This document shows positions 50,872 to 61,201 of a stretch of 64,000 nt of DNA, in pieces. Made by a program: the position numbers and the translations under genes. The notes below the pieces were generated by a model. That model was not told the DNA's origin. It saw nothing but the letters and a program-made list of their open reading frames with translations, and ran no database searches. The stretch is from Stentor coeruleus (taxonomy: Eukaryota > Ciliophora > Heterotrichea > Heterotrichida > Stentoridae), in contig MPUH01000329.1 in assembly GCA_001970955.1 (NCBI GenBank), forward strand, positions 1 through 64,000. The letters are read 5' to 3'. Position 1 is the first letter of the stretch; each line of letters begins with the position of its first letter.

Positions 50872-51981
50872 ATGGGAGGAAATCACAGTACTTATGAGGA
50901 CTCAGAATTGCATTCTCACATGTTATTAGCAAAAGCTCACTTTAAAAGAAAAGCTAACTTAAAACATCAAATAAACCAACTGAAAATCCGGTCATGCTAT
51001 GTTCGGTTTAACTTTGATTTCAAAAGCATAAGAGAAACGCTTAGTATAAGTAAAAAGCTCATAAAACGTATTGAAGCACTAAGAAAAACAAAATCTTTTA
51101 CCAGCAGACTAGAAAAATCAGCAAAAATGTATGAAATTGTTGACCACTGTTCAAAGTCTTATGATAAAATTAAGGTTTTAGATGTTTATAATTGTGAGAC
51201 GACCCAAGATTACAAGTCGTTTGTTGGGAAGGGCAAATATTTGGAAGGAGTTCTTGATAAAATGAGGTCGAAACTTGCTAGGATGCAGGAAATATACAAA
51301 GAAAATAAGGAAAAAATCAGAGTTAAAAGGCAGGGTTCATGTGTTACTAGAGATTCAAGTGGCTCAGGGAAAGAGGATTTTTGGAGACATCGCAGAACAC
51401 AGACTTTAAAAAATGATAGTCAGGGTTTTTCGTTAGCAAGCACGCCTGTCCATAAGTTGAATTTTAGCACTAGATTGGACTTTAATAGTTTTGATGAAGA
51501 AATACTTGCAAAAAATTCTGAAATTATGTTCCAGCAATGTTTCAATATATCAAAAAGCATACAAGACGTTAAAAGCTGTTTGAAATTGCCAGATAAAACT
51601 CTTCAGTTAAGATCAAAACTTTTATTAAAAGAAGAAATGCAAAGGAATATTGAGTGTATAAAACAAAGACTTGAATGGAAACTTCGTGAATCAAACGAAA
51701 AACAGAAAGCATTAGAAGAAAACAAAACTGATTCTCTGACTAAAGAAATCGATCAAGATTATTTAGAACACCTTAATAGCAAAAAGGAATTATTGAGAGA
51801 TAGGCTTTTATCCTATCAATCAGAAATGGATTATTTAACATCATTGTCATGTTTAAATTATACGCCAACAAGGTCATTTCTTAGCAATAGCACTGAAGAT
51901 TTACAAAACATCTCAGTGCTAAGCGAAAATTTTGACTCTGAATGCCAAAACAGATCTATTCTGCTCATAAATAATAACTAG
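50872..51981 (+). CDS. Coiled-coil protein with N-myristoylation-type start
   Basis: The start at ATG 50872 gives MGGNHSTYEDSELHSHM. Gly2 with Ser6 is a good N-myristoylation signal, so the protein is probably membrane-attached at its N-terminus. The 369 residues are mostly helical and basic (KLIKRIEALRKTKSF, KILDKMRSKLARM-like) with coiled coils at about 30-145 and 210-310. The C-terminus is Ser/Asn-rich. No enzymatic motif. No family is recognised, and the membrane link is inference from the first six residues. An upstream TTG at 50851 would add seven residues and abolish the signal. Confidence 0.7.
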   Translation: MGGNHSTYEDSELHSHMLLAKAHFKRKANLKHQINQLKIRSCYVRFNFDFKSIRETLSISKKLIKRIEALRKTKSFTSRLEKSAKMYEIVDHCSKSYDKIKVLDVYNCETTQDYKSFVGKGKYLEGVLDKMRSKLARMQEIYKENKEKIRVKRQGSCVTRDSSGSGKEDFWRHRRTQTLKNDSQGFSLASTPVHKLNFSTRLDFNSFDEEILAKNSEIMFQQCFNISKSIQDVKSCLKLPDKTLQLRSKLLLKEEMQRNIECIKQRLEWKLRESNEKQKALEENKTDSLTKEIDQDYLEHLNSKKELLRDRLLSYQSEMDYLTSLSCLNYTPTRSFLSNSTEDLQNISVLSENFDSECQNRSILLINNN

Positions 51982-52457
51982 TTAATATCAATTATAATTT
52001 TTTTTATATCGAAATTGCGGTAAAATGTTTGGTTGAAGATTTTTTTGAGATGGCTTATGTTGTGAGTATAAATTGAAATGTTTTACGAAGATGTGATATT
52101 TTTATATTATATAACTGAATTGAATGGAAATCTAGAAAGATTGTGGCTTGTTTATATAAAAAAATGATTACTAAATATTTTAAGTACCAATTTTATAAAA
52201 TACTAAGCATTCTAACTATTAATTAGTTAAATCAAAATCCATTAAGTCATATTATTTAAAGTATCTTTCCTTATGAGTATTTAAAATAATCTAAAAAATT
52301 TCATTATTAAGATACTCATTGCTGCAAAACCTATTCTTAAATTATAAAATTATTTTCAATAAAATCCTAATAAATCCCTTCAGCTCTATTCAGACCTTTT
52401 TCAAATCAAATTATCGAAATTAATAAACTTATTGAATATTTCCATATAATAAATATT
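51982..52457. other. Spacer
   Basis: G-biased on the left and C-biased on the right, as between two plus-strand genes; no feature. Confidence 0.5.
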
Positions 52458-53768
52458 ATGAAAATAAGGCATCCAGCTTCAAAAAGCGCTAAGCCCATAA
52501 TCCTCACGTTAAGGAGCTCAGAATCTTCCCCAGCCATAACAAAAGCTACAATCACTAATATACCTTCAAAAATAGCACATTTCAAATCTCGGAATTTCTC
52601 TCAAAGCAACTTAGCACAATTACTCCAATCACCACAATCCAACTACCTAAAGCCAATACAAACCATAAAAGCACTTCATAAAAAGCCTTCTTCAAGCAAT
52701 CGACCAAGTCCAAACAAGCTAATTCCCCGAAAAAAGCTTACCTTCCTCTCCCCAGCCGCTGACTTAAGCACAAAAGTTAATAAGCCTCAAATTGAAAGCT
52801 CTATTCGAAAACCTACTAAAAGAAGAACTCATAGTATGGAATGCGACATATTAGAATCAACAAATAATCATATAAGCCGATGCTTATATAAAACCCGAAT
52901 TGGTTCAATAAACGGAGAAAACAAAAAGCAAAATCAAGATTCATTTATTATAAAAAACAACTTTTTAGGGATTTATGGGAACTACTTTTTTTCAGTTTGT
53001 GATGGTCATGGACTTCATGGACATCTTGTATCAAGGTTCATAAAACTTAAACTCCCTGAATTCTTAGAAAACAGTATCTTCCAATATCAAAGCTCATTAG
53101 AAAACACAGATAATAGTACTCTTAACGATGGGGTTCTAATAGAAAAATCATACTCTTTAGCTATAAAAAACCTAGAAAAAAACCTAAAAACTGAAGATTT
53201 TGACACTGATTTCTCAGGAACCACAGCAGTTTCTATAATAATCCTCGGCAAAATAATTGTATGTGGGAACATTGGTGACTCAAGAGCTGTTCTAGGTAGA
53301 AAAACCTTTAAATGGGATTCCAAAGATTTATCCAGAGACCATAAACCTGATCTCCAAAGTGAAAAAACAAGAATCGATTATTATGGAGGAAGAATTTTCC
53401 CTTATTTTAACACTAATGGTGCACCTGTTGGACCATTAAGAGTTTGGCTTAAAGATACAAGTGTACCTGGTATAGCTATGTCAAGATCTATTGGTGATAA
53501 TGTCGCTGCAAGTGTTGGAGTTATTTCTGAACCTGAGTTTTTAATACACAATATAAAAAAAGAAGATCGATTTATTATCATAGCTTCTGATGGCTTATGG
53601 GAATTTATTACTAGTAAAGAAGCTGTGGATATTGTTGGTTTATTAATAGATGAAGGAAATTCACATCTTGCTTGTGAAAGTTTAGTTAATGAAGCTGTGA
53701 AAAGGTGGAATGAAAATGATGGGACTGTTGATGATGTTACGGTTTTAGTGGTTTTTTTTAATGTGTAA
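52458..53768 (+). CDS. PP2C-type Ser/Thr protein phosphatase
   Basis: A 436-residue protein. The N-terminal 145 residues are basic, Ser/Pro/Lys-rich and likely disordered. The PP2C (PPM) domain spans about 150-435: NQDSFIIKN, SVCDGHGLHGHLVS (metal-binding Asp-Gly), FSGTTAVSIIIL, CGNIGDSRAVLG, LSRDHKPD, AMSRSIGDN, FIIIASDGLWEF and DDVTVLVVFF. All conserved acidic metal ligands visible in PP2C motifs are present, so a Mg/Mn-dependent phosphatase is expected. The target is unknown. The next gene follows 69 bp downstream on the same strand. Confidence 0.93.
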   Translation: MKIRHPASKSAKPIILTLRSSESSPAITKATITNIPSKIAHFKSRNFSQSNLAQLLQSPQSNYLKPIQTIKALHKKPSSSNRPSPNKLIPRKKLTFLSPAADLSTKVNKPQIESSIRKPTKRRTHSMECDILESTNNHISRCLYKTRIGSINGENKKQNQDSFIIKNNFLGIYGNYFFSVCDGHGLHGHLVSRFIKLKLPEFLENSIFQYQSSLENTDNSTLNDGVLIEKSYSLAIKNLEKNLKTEDFDTDFSGTTAVSIIILGKIIVCGNIGDSRAVLGRKTFKWDSKDLSRDHKPDLQSEKTRIDYYGGRIFPYFNTNGAPVGPLRVWLKDTSVPGIAMSRSIGDNVAASVGVISEPEFLIHNIKKEDRFIIIASDGLWEFITSKEAVDIVGLLIDEGNSHLACESLVNEAVKRWNENDGTVDDVTVLVVFFNV

Positions 53769-53837
53769 ATAAACATAGATTTTTTTTTGTTTTAAAATAT
53801 GCTTTANATTTATGGATTTTATATAAAGTTGATAGTA

Positions 53838-54629
53838 ATGGAAAAAATTGTTTATAAGGAGATGGCTAAGTCTAGAAAATGTACGAGTGAACTAGGGAAT
53901 GAAGTGACATTGTTATCGGCTAAAAATAGAGACTTAGAAGAAAAAATATTTGAAGTACTTTGCTCATTAAAACAACTTAAGTATAAAGACAAAGATGTTA
54001 AGTTTAAAGAGTCTGAGTTGGAATCATATTTAAAAGATATTAACAAATCAGATGATGAGATACTATCACTTAGAAAAAAGCTTCAACCCTATGTATTATC
54101 TCTAAAAGCACTTTATAAAGGCATCAATAATAATGACGATGAAAAGATTTTAAAATCCCTAAATGTATACAAACACAACAATCTCAGACTAAAAATCCCA
54201 TATAATTCTTTATCAACAGCAGATACAAATTCAATCTTCGAAGTATCCAATATAAATGCGAAAACTTCAAGGAATACAATGTTGAAAAATCCTTATGAAA
54301 ATTTGAAAATACTAACTATTGAGGGTAATCTTTATAACAATAGACAAGAAAATATACATTCTTTAACAAGTAGATCTGAAACTACAATGAGCAAATTGTT
54401 TAGTGCATATAGACAAAGTATTCCTTTGAAATCACATAAGAAAAACTTGAAGCCTATAGTAAGAAATCAGGCAATCACATCAATGATAAATAATAAGAAT
54501 AAGAATAAGGATAAAGGAAATTGTATAAAGAAATCAGGGATAATGAAAGGGAAAATTGATGAAGAACTCAAGATGTTGGTTTTAAGATTTGGAAAAGTAT
54601 TGAAATTTATGGAAAACAAACGAGTTTAG
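53838..54629 (+). CDS. Coiled-coil hypothetical protein (263 aa)
   Basis: The start is ATG 53838 (MEKIVYKEMAKSRK). An N at 53807 sits just upstream, so the extreme 5' flank is uncertain. Residues about 10-95 form a coiled coil (NRDLEEKIFEVLCSLKQL) followed by Asn/Lys/Ser-rich, probably disordered sequence with a basic NKNKNKDKGN stretch, and a helical C-terminus (DEELKMLVLRFGKVLKFM). No domain is recognised. It follows the PP2C gene closely on the same strand; no operon is implied. Confidence 0.65.
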   Translation: MEKIVYKEMAKSRKCTSELGNEVTLLSAKNRDLEEKIFEVLCSLKQLKYKDKDVKFKESELESYLKDINKSDDEILSLRKKLQPYVLSLKALYKGINNNDDEKILKSLNVYKHNNLRLKIPYNSLSTADTNSIFEVSNINAKTSRNTMLKNPYENLKILTIEGNLYNNRQENIHSLTSRSETTMSKLFSAYRQSIPLKSHKKNLKPIVRNQAITSMINNKNKNKDKGNCIKKSGIMKGKIDEELKMLVLRFGKVLKFMENKRV

Positions 54630-55416
54630 AGAAGGAAGATTTAATTTTTTAAATGTAGAAATGGATTTTTTGGATTAGAGCTATGGGGTATGATTTAATT
54701 GTGAAGCGTAATGATGATTTTTTAAGATGATTGTGCTGATGAATTAATAATGAAATAGTAGTAAATTTTAACTTAAATCGATAAACAAATAAGATAAAAT
54801 GATTTTTTGATATAATTGCTTTTTGAAAAATAGTTTTTTTCTATGACATAGATGATTTTCTTTTATTAGCTATTTTATATAAAAGAATAACTGTTAATTT
54901 ACTTTTCCTTTGCAAATTTAATAGCGTTTATAATACTAATAAGGTTGCATATGTATTAAAATCCTGTTCATTATTTAAAAACTCTCAATAGTCATTGTTT
55001 TCATTATTACCTTTATATTTAATATAATTATATATTTACCTTAATATAAAATAGTAGCCCCCACAAAATAAGTCTTCTATTAGAAAATATATTGGCTATA
55101 GCCATTTGAAATCAATAAAAATCTAGATTTATAACCCTAAATATTGTATAAACCTATGCGATCTTCCTTTTAAAATCTAAATCGCCTAATAAAATCCTTC
55201 ACCCCACTGAAATCCTATTCAAATTTTTAACCCTAAAGGATAAATATCATCATCAAGTATCCAAATGTTATAAAATCCTCATTAATTTATCATTTACCAC
55301 CAGGATTTTTGTGAATTATTTGCTTTTACTACCATATTTTCCAGGATTCCTCGCCGTTTTTCCATCGATGTCAACATATAAAATACCATAAATCTCTTAT
55401 AATATTTATCTGTATA
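54630..55416. other. Spacer
   Basis: Nearly 800 bp without a gene. C-rich in its right half before the MYB gene. Confidence 0.5.
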
Positions 55417-55968
55417 ATGAACTGGCTAATCGCAAAACAGATCGCCGGGAAATACTGGGGTAAATCAAGTGAGGTTTCTGAGGAAACCCAAGGAAAAGAG
55501 CCTTATAAAAACTTAAATAAAAAGGTTAAGTATTGGTCTTTAGATGAAGATCAAAGGCTTGGGGAGCTTGCTAAAGAGAAAAATTATAATTGGCATTTGC
55601 TAGTTAAAGAGTTTCCTAATAGAACACCTTATGAAATAAAGAAAAGGTGGATGCAAAGATTTGATAGCTCGACTAAAAAATCACCTTGGACTCCTGAAGA
55701 AGATATTATGCTTAAAGAATTTCATTCTTTACATGGAGGGGATTGGAAACTTATTTCAAAATTCTTACCAGGACGTATGCCGAGTACAATAAAAAATCGC
55801 TACTATAGTTTTGTTAGGAAGATAAAAACCCAAATTGCTCCTGAGCCAAGCGAATTTCCTGCTAGTAAATTGCCAGATGAGGACTTTCCATTTGACAGCC
55901 TATTGGATTTGTCTGATAACGAATCTATAAGCTCAAATAGTACTGTTACTACCAAAGAAAGCTTTTAA
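55417..55968 (+). CDS. Two-repeat MYB/SANT DNA-binding protein
   Basis: A 183-residue protein. Two MYB-type helix-turn-helix repeats: the first at about residues 41-88 (KYWSLDEDQRLGELAKEKNY, with Trp in W-x17-W and final RW), the second at about 93-138 (SPWTPEEDIMLKEFHSLHGG, DWKLISKFLPGRMPSTIKNR, YYSF). Spaced Trp residues and the NRYYSF end are classic. The C-terminal 45 residues are acidic and Ser-rich, a possible activation region. It should act in the nucleus as a transcription regulator of the R2R3 kind. The N-terminal 40 residues have no motif. Confidence 0.92.
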   Translation: MNWLIAKQIAGKYWGKSSEVSEETQGKEPYKNLNKKVKYWSLDEDQRLGELAKEKNYNWHLLVKEFPNRTPYEIKKRWMQRFDSSTKKSPWTPEEDIMLKEFHSLHGGDWKLISKFLPGRMPSTIKNRYYSFVRKIKTQIAPEPSEFPASKLPDEDFPFDSLLDLSDNESISSNSTVTTKESF

Positions 55969-56324
55969 TAAATAATGGTATGTCTAACGGAAATCGCATA
56001 AATGAACATTTTACCATATTTTCAAAAGCGTTAGGAAATAATAATCATAAATATTCTATATTTCAATATGATTGATCTTAATTTTATAGTAGTTTTCTAT
56101 GTAAAACTTTTGTTTATGGTTTTTTATATATAAAATAAACACTTTTCTTAGTCCTTATTACAAATATCTATATTGAATTTATAAATTTAACCTTAGATTC
56201 AACAATTTTATACAGATATTGGGTTTATATATATTATAACTGAAATATTGAAAATAAAATATTAGTTTTATTATTAGCTTAAGTTATTATATAATCTAAA
56301 ACATATATTCATTTTAAGAGTTAT
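55969..56324. other. Convergent spacer
   Basis: AT-rich 356 bp; no feature. Confidence 0.5.
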
Positions 56325-57509
56325 TTATATAGTTCTGCGCTTTATAGAAATCAGTGAGTTCAGCAATGAAAATAAGTGTTCAGAATACTCCAAGCTCTCA
56401 GTTTCAATAATAATAAACTTGAGCTTTATTTTTAATTTGAAAGTAATTTCAATGGAGTTAACTCTTTCTAATCTTTTCACTGAGACTATGTCGTTAAAAG
56501 GTATGTCAAGTGTTTTGTTTTTCTTTACAAGCATTTTCAGTTTATTTATTAATGACTTCTTCCCACAACCCTGTCCTTTTTTTATTGTCAAAGCATTGCT
56601 GCCAATTGTGAGGGTTTTTTTCTCTACATACAAATTTTTGTCAACCAGACCGATTTTATATTCTTTGTCGTTTATGAACTTTCCTTCTCCTGGAGTATCT
56701 AAAAACACTTTTTTAACCACTTTTAAGCTATCACTTGGTAAAAATTTCCCCTGTAGATCAATACACAAATCACACTCTGACTCCACACCACGTACCAAAA
56801 TTTTCGATGAAAAAATATAATTTTCCTTATCAAAAACTATCGAAAAGCTCTGACTCTTATTAATTTTTTCCATAAGACTCAATAAATTTTCTTCTAATCC
56901 TAATTCTATATATACACTTTTATTTTGATAAGATACGTTAAGAGTCAGATACTTTTTTGTATTTCTTAATAAATAAAATGTGTTAGCTTTTGATGTGTGG
57001 ATTTTATCTTCAAGATTTTGGATTAGACCATTTTCGCTTTGGAGGTCGTAAAGTTGTGGAGCCATACCATCTGGTAAGAAGAAATTTTTTGATGTGTAAA
57101 GGATTAGTGAAGAATTGATAAGATCTTTGAATGTGTGTTCTGGATGGGCTTTTATATCTAGGGAACACTTATCGAAAAAAAAGATTTTGAATATCCTAGT
57201 CCAATTTTCGATAGTATCACCAAATTGACTTCCTATAGCAAGATTGAAATTATCTGCCTTTTCTCCCTGTGTTTCTAAGTCAATCATTAGCCCCGGCAAT
57301 ATACTTTGTCTATAAGAAGGGGCTAAGCTATTGATCAATGTTTCTCCGAATATCGAATTTGTGCACGAGTACTGAATTGATGTTTCACAAGCTGTAGAAT
57401 TTGAATATGTACGTTCAATACTACACAAATCATCATTGCAAGACAGTAATTCTAAAGCTTTATTTAAATTAAAAGTCTTTAGTAGTTTGTTGGAATCTGA
57501 TACATCCAT
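56325..57509 (-). CDS. Hypothetical protein (394 aa)
   Basis: ATG to TAA frame. Mixed beta-like composition in the C-terminal half (KLKIKLKFIIIETESLEY and KSLINKLKMLVKKNKTL), reminiscent of PH- or GRAM-like folds, with a Ser/Thr/Asn-rich N-terminus. No motif is firm. No signal peptide or membrane helix. Divergent from PRMT1 with a 1.5-kb flank. I can say only that it is a real-looking cytosolic protein. Confidence 0.6.
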   Translation of the reverse strand: MDVSDSNKLLKTFNLNKALELLSCNDDLCSIERTYSNSTACETSIQYSCTNSIFGETLINSLAPSYRQSILPGLMIDLETQGEKADNFNLAIGSQFGDTIENWTRIFKIFFFDKCSLDIKAHPEHTFKDLINSSLILYTSKNFFLPDGMAPQLYDLQSENGLIQNLEDKIHTSKANTFYLLRNTKKYLTLNVSYQNKSVYIELGLEENLLSLMEKINKSQSFSIVFDKENYIFSSKILVRGVESECDLCIDLQGKFLPSDSLKVVKKVFLDTPGEGKFINDKEYKIGLVDKNLYVEKKTLTIGSNALTIKKGQGCGKKSLINKLKMLVKKNKTLDIPFNDIVSVKRLERVNSIEITFKLKIKLKFIIIETESLEYSEHLFSLLNSLISIKRRTI

Positions 57510-59006
57510 ATTTATACGTGAAAAATAACTAGTATTTTTGTGAAATGATTTTAATGACTTCGATAAGAAGTTTAGGGGGAGAAAATTTCGAGTGTAAAAA
57601 GGATTTTTTAGTTTTGAAATAATTATTATAAGAAACTTAAGTAAATATTATATAAAAATATGGGCACTGATAAAAAACAGTTGGAGGAATGAGAAAAATT
57701 ATGGAATTTAGAAGATTTTCAGAGACTGATATGGATGGAGAAGATATTTTATGATAGCATTTAAATGATGTTTATGAATAAAATAGTTTTGGCTTTGAAG
57801 GTGAAGATTTTAGTTTAAGGAAATTTGCAGTTTGTTTAGATAAAAGTTTTATAAGCTAATTTTTAAGAATTGGTCGGATTGAGACTATAGAAGATATTTG
57901 ATGATAATTTTTTTATGGAAAGGCTGATTTAGACTTGATATTTTGATAGATGGAGAAAATATTGAGATGATTAAATAAAAGAAATTATTGATATGTAAAA
58001 GATATGATAAGGTTTTGGGTGGGTGTTTTTAAAGAAGTATGATTAAGTTAATTGGATGAGTTTTTAGGTTGAAAAGTTATAAGGTAAAATATATGAACTT
58101 GCATATCAAAGTTAACGCATAAATATGTCACTAGTTTATGTTAGGATTTACATCTTATTAAGTAGTGCTTTTGAAAAAGACTTGATACTGGGGTTGGATT
58201 AGAATTTTGTGCTGTGGGATAAGATATTTAATCACTTAATATAAAATTATAAGGAATAGGTAATTAATACATGTACTTTTATGTTTAGGGTAAAGAGTTT
58301 TCAAACAGAAAAAAATTTAAATTTATAATTAGCTGAGTGATGATAAGGTTTTATTATTGTGGAATATGATAAATTTAGATTGGTAATTGAAAATTTTATG
58401 ATTATATAATGGATATGTAATTTATGCTATTTGAAGTATTGTGATAATTTTCAAATGTTATAAATTATAAAATCACTTGAACTAATCTTTTAATTAATAT
58501 CATCCTATATCTACATCAATAAACCTAATTTTATAAATTTGTCCCCATCACAAACCATTTACATGCAAAATTTTCACACATTTCTCATCACAAAATCTTA
58601 AAATCCTCTATCAAAATAATTATTCAAAAAACTCAAAACCACTGCAACATATCTCAAGTTATAAATCCAAAAACACCTTATCTAATCCTCCATCCTCTTC
58701 TAATTTTTTTTGCAATCATCTAGCATATAATTTTATATTTACCATATTTTCCCTCTCTATATCCAAAACTATCTTAAAAATCCTAAAAGCCCTTCTTAAC
58801 ACAACTATCAACTATAACTCTATCATATCTCTAAACCCCCTTATCATCTTCTGCTCAATTCCATAATCTTCAAGTAACCATCCAAAAAAAAATCTACTTC
58901 TCATCCAACTCCTCTCATCATCACCAAAACCTCCAATAAAAAAAAATCTTTTCCAACAAAAAAAATCCAAAAAAACTATCATGAACTCACAATCCACCTT
59001 TAATAA
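57510..59006. other. Divergent spacer with sharp skew switch near 58470
   Basis: No gene. Left of about 58460 the plus strand is G-rich; right of it, it becomes very C-rich (58561-58620 has 14 C and 1 G). Each half is C-rich in the direction of its own gene. Confidence 0.65.
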
Positions 59007-60062
59007 ATGGAGTATCAAAGGTCAGAAGAATCAGAGTTCCTAGGCGAGTCTCTATGGCAAGGAATATCCTCAATCGAAGACCAAAACTCCACATTCGGTA
59101 AAGATTATTACTTTGATTCATATGCACACTTCGGTATCCATGAAGACATGATCAAAGATTCAACTCGTACCCTGGCCTATAAAAACGCTATAATGCGTAA
59201 TTCCTACCTTTTTAAAGACAAAATCGTTCTTGACATCGGTTGTGGAACTGGCATTCTAAGTTTTTTCGCCTCTAGAGCAGGTGCAAGACATGTTTATGGT
59301 ATTGATTGTGCAGATATCATAAACTATGCAAGAGAAATCGTTCGTATAAATGGTTTAAGTGATCGAATAACCCTAATCAAAGGTAAAGTTGAAGAACTAG
59401 AACTTCCTGTACCAAAAGTTGATATAATTATCTCTGAATGGATGGGATACTTTTTATTATATGAAGGAATGTTAGATTCAGTACTTTATGCTAGGGATAA
59501 ATGGCTTGTTCCTGGAGGTATGCTTTTCCCTGATAAAGCTCGAATTTGGCTTTCGGCTATAGAAGATGGTAAGTATAAAAAGAGTAAAATTGAGTTTTGG
59601 AATGATGTTTATGGGATTAATATGAAAGCTATGAGATCTTGTGTACTTATTGAACCTATTGTTGATGTTGTAGAGAATAATCATATTATTAGTAGCCTTG
59701 CACCTATATTTGAAGCTGATCTTGAAAAAGTAACAAAAGAACAATTATCGTTTGTATCAAGTTTTAAAATGCAGATTACAAGGAAAGATTGCTTACATGG
59801 ATTTGTTGGATGGTTTGAAGTTGGTTTTACTCATTGTCATAAACCTGTTACTTTGAGTACTTCACCTAAGTATAAGAATACCCATTGGAAACATACGATT
59901 TTTTATTTAGATCCTGTTATTAATGTTGAACCTGGGCAGATTATTCAAGGATCGATTGCAGTGAGGTATAATCCGATACACCATAGGGAATTGGATATTA
60001 AATTGTCGTACCATATACAAGCGAGCAATGTTAATGGTTGGCAGTTTTATAGATTAAGATAA
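59007..60062 (+). CDS. PRMT1: Type I protein arginine N-methyltransferase (PRMT1-like)
   Basis: A 351-residue protein, the usual PRMT1 length. It has YFDSYAHFGIHEDMIKD (YFxxY motif), VLDIGCGTGILSFFASRAGA (SAM-binding motif I), YGIDCADI, SEWMGYFLLYEGMLDSV (double-E loop), PDKARIWLSAIED, and the THW loop reading NTHWKHTIF. The C-terminal beta barrel ends GWQFYRL. All core residues for asymmetric dimethylation are present. It transfers methyl groups from SAM to Arg of histones and RNA-binding proteins in nucleus and cytosol. The start is ATG 59007. Confidence 0.95.
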   Translation: MEYQRSEESEFLGESLWQGISSIEDQNSTFGKDYYFDSYAHFGIHEDMIKDSTRTLAYKNAIMRNSYLFKDKIVLDIGCGTGILSFFASRAGARHVYGIDCADIINYAREIVRINGLSDRITLIKGKVEELELPVPKVDIIISEWMGYFLLYEGMLDSVLYARDKWLVPGGMLFPDKARIWLSAIEDGKYKKSKIEFWNDVYGINMKAMRSCVLIEPIVDVVENNHIISSLAPIFEADLEKVTKEQLSFVSSFKMQITRKDCLHGFVGWFEVGFTHCHKPVTLSTSPKYKNTHWKHTIFYLDPVINVEPGQIIQGSIAVRYNPIHHRELDIKLSYHIQASNVNGWQFYRLR

Positions 60063-60346
60063 TGTATTAGGTTTATAAGATTTATGAGATTTTTTTTGGG
60101 AAATATTGGTTTTTTTGTGTGATAAATAGGATTGTGTGAGTTTTTGTATTGGTGTGAAGATTGTTGGGAGAGTTTTGTAGAAAATATAGTTTTTTATATT
60201 AGATATATTGATTATTGTGATTATGATAGAAAATAATTTTTATGATTATTTCATCTATAAAACACTTTAGTTTTCTTAAAGACTTATTTTCTATAAACTA
60301 TTAGAATTTATGAAATACTATATTTAACTCCATCTTCATATAAATA

Positions 60347-61132
60347 ATGACAGAAAAAATATTACATATCGAAGAAAAAACTAAAAACAAAAACTATTCT
60401 ATAATGCCAAGAGCACAAAGATTTTATTTTGAAAACTCACAACAATTTCCAGGTCCGGGAATGTATACCCCAACACGAAATCAATCAAATGGGATTAAGT
60501 TTGCGATAACAAGACGTTCTCCGTTATTTAAAAGTAGTGAAAATCCTGCTCCAGGGTCTTATAACATACCCACTTCTTTTAATAAAGGTAAAAGCTATAC
60601 AATTTCCCCTAAATTGTCTAAATCTATGACGAATTATCCTGGACCTGGCGATTATAATGTTAAAGATGTTATCCCTAAAGCAGCAAGAGCAGTTATCGGT
60701 AAGGATCGAAGGAGTGATAATTTTTTTAATATAGAACTTTTGGATACCCCAGGACCAGGAAAGTATAGTTTTCATGAAACTTTAGAAGGACCAAGATGGA
60801 AATTCGGCAGTGAGCTAAGCAGAATCTATAAGAAAATCGAAGATGTTCCTGGTCCTGGGTCTTATGAAATTAAACCAATCACATCAACTGTTTATATAAA
60901 ATTCCCTTGCAGCAAAAGGCCAAGCAAAATAGAAAATCTCCCTGGCCCTGGAGATTACAATATAAGAAAATCAGGACTACCTTCATTTGCCCTTTCACGT
61001 GCCAACAAGTACCAAAAACTCTCTGGCCCAATATTGCCAGGCCCATCAGACTATCTTATAGCTGACCCAAATCAATCAATAAAAAGGGTGAAAAACCTCG
61101 AAAAACTATCAGGTACACCCTTTCAACTTTAA
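60347..61132 (+). CDS. STPGR (SHIPPO) repeat protein, axonemal/cytoskeletal
   Basis: A 261-residue protein with seven Pro-Gly repeats of the sperm-tail PG-rich (STPGR) type, each about P-G-P-G-x-Y: FPGPGMYTP, PAPGSYNIP, YPGPGDYNV, DTPGPGKYSF, DVPGPGSYEI, LPGPGDYNI and a variant LPGPSDYLI, spaced about 28-45 residues. The family (ODF3/CIMAP) includes microtubule inner proteins of cilia and cortical proteins. In ciliates it likely decorates axonemal or cortical microtubules. The basic N-terminus precedes the first repeat at residue 32. Confidence 0.93.
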   Translation: MTEKILHIEEKTKNKNYSIMPRAQRFYFENSQQFPGPGMYTPTRNQSNGIKFAITRRSPLFKSSENPAPGSYNIPTSFNKGKSYTISPKLSKSMTNYPGPGDYNVKDVIPKAARAVIGKDRRSDNFFNIELLDTPGPGKYSFHETLEGPRWKFGSELSRIYKKIEDVPGPGSYEIKPITSTVYIKFPCSKRPSKIENLPGPGDYNIRKSGLPSFALSRANKYQKLSGPILPGPSDYLIADPNQSIKRVKNLEKLSGTPFQL

Positions 61133-61201
61133 AACCTATAGATTTCCCCAAAAGCACTTAATTTTATTTGAAAGTTCTATTTTTTCCCTAATGTATTATC
61201 T

